Below are positions 5,218-5,514 of a stretch of DNA of 5,514 nucleotides, in pieces. Both the position numbers and the translations under genes were made by a program. The notes under the pieces are model-generated. The model worked only from the letters and a program-made list of their open reading frames with translations, was not told the origin of the DNA and searched no databases. The stretch's first letter is position 1, and the number at the start of each line of letters is the position of its first letter. The DNA comes from an uncultured Eubacteriales bacterium (GTDB taxonomy: Bacteria; Bacillota; Clostridia; Christensenellales; UBA1242): contig CADBPU010000067.1 in assembly GCA_902796635.1 (NCBI GenBank), forward strand, positions 1 through 5,514, given 5' to 3'.

Positions 5218-5514
5218 ATGGAAAACGAAAATAATGTAAGTATAGAAGAAGAAACAGTCAAATCAGGTTTGGGCAAAAAAATCGCAAGCATTTTGCTTTT
5301 GGTTTTCTGCTCACTTATTGTTGTAGGTGTTACACTTTGTTCATTTTTGCCAAAAAGTTTTAATCCTGGTTTGAATGATCCATCTTATATAGTGGTTCAC
5401 ACAAAGGATAGTTCATCTCCTGCAAATGGTTCAACATTTGAAAAGGATAGTGATGGATATAATGAGCTTTTGAAATTATACAAAGAGAGTTTTGAGACCA
5501 CAGTTTTTGGTGCA
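5218..5514 (+). CDS. Partial single-pass membrane protein of unknown function
   Basis: The first 99 codons are visible and the frame stays open to the right edge. The ATG at 5218 follows AAAGGA (5206-5211) at 6 bases, 49 bases after the ftsH stop codon. The product starts with a short acidic cytoplasmic segment (MENENNVSIEEE), then Lys-Lys at 20-21, one transmembrane helix (about 22-45), and a polar region presumably outside the cell that opens Pro-Lys-Ser-Phe-Asn-Pro. The segment ending the helix contains Cys41, but the residues before it (Val-Thr-Leu) do not make a normal lipobox, so a lipoprotein is unlikely. Positions 84-96 (Tyr-Asn-Glu-Leu-Leu-Lys-Leu-Tyr then Ser-Phe) look like an amphipathic helix. 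I do not recognise the family. Same-strand proximity to ftsH suggests partial co-transcription, but no functional link can be read from the sequence. Confidence 0.8.
   Translation, partial: MENENNVSIEEETVKSGLGKKIASILLLVFCSLIVVGVTLCSFLPKSFNPGLNDPSYIVVHTKDSSSPANGSTFEKDSDGYNELLKLYKESFETTVFGA

Overview
The window reads as ordinary chromosomal backbone of a low-GC Gram-positive bacterium, most likely an uncultured Clostridia-type member of the Bacillota. The evidence is strong AT richness, AGGAGG-type ribosome binding sites, sigma-A promoters with a TG-extended -10, a YyaC-family protein (a family of spore-forming Firmicutes), and typical Firmicutes CvpA, YugP and FtsH proteins. All four complete genes end in TAA and no in-frame TGA is needed, so the standard bacterial code fits.

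Layout. Positions 1-91 (minus) hold the first 30 codons of an unrecognised membrane protein, with a near-perfect promoter at 127-155. Positions 195-338 (minus) are a complete single-gene tRNA-His(GTG) unit with promoter, tRNA including encoded CCA and G-1, and intrinsic terminator. Positions 427-1169 (plus) carry a YugP-type membrane zinc metallopeptidase that appears to be transcribed without a leader. It converges on a cvpA gene (1212-1988, minus), and the two share a bidirectional terminator at 1178-1206. Divergent from cvpA is a diverged yyaC homologue (2092-2601, plus), closed by a terminator at 2611-2644. After about 200 bases of AT-rich spacer comes ftsH (2847-5168, plus), a complete membrane AAA+ protease with a long, lysine-rich C-terminal tail. 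The window ends inside a gene for a single-pass membrane protein (5218 onward, plus) that has its own candidate promoter directly after the ftsH stop codon.

How the genes relate. Apart from ftsH and its downstream neighbour, every gene looks like its own transcription unit, so the window does not show an operon-based pathway. The common theme is the cell envelope: two membrane-bound zinc proteases (YugP type and FtsH), CvpA, and two unrecognised membrane proteins. This may be chance.

I found no evidence of a new multi-gene system, mobile element, CRISPR array or riboswitch. The most interesting signals concern gene expression. Two genes cannot have a Shine-Dalgarno sequence because an in-frame stop lies just upstream of the only usable ATG, and one of them has a promoter that places the transcription start on the ATG. 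In addition, five of the promoters proposed here share a TGA directly before the -10 element. Functional calls rest on motif recognition by eye; no database search was run.
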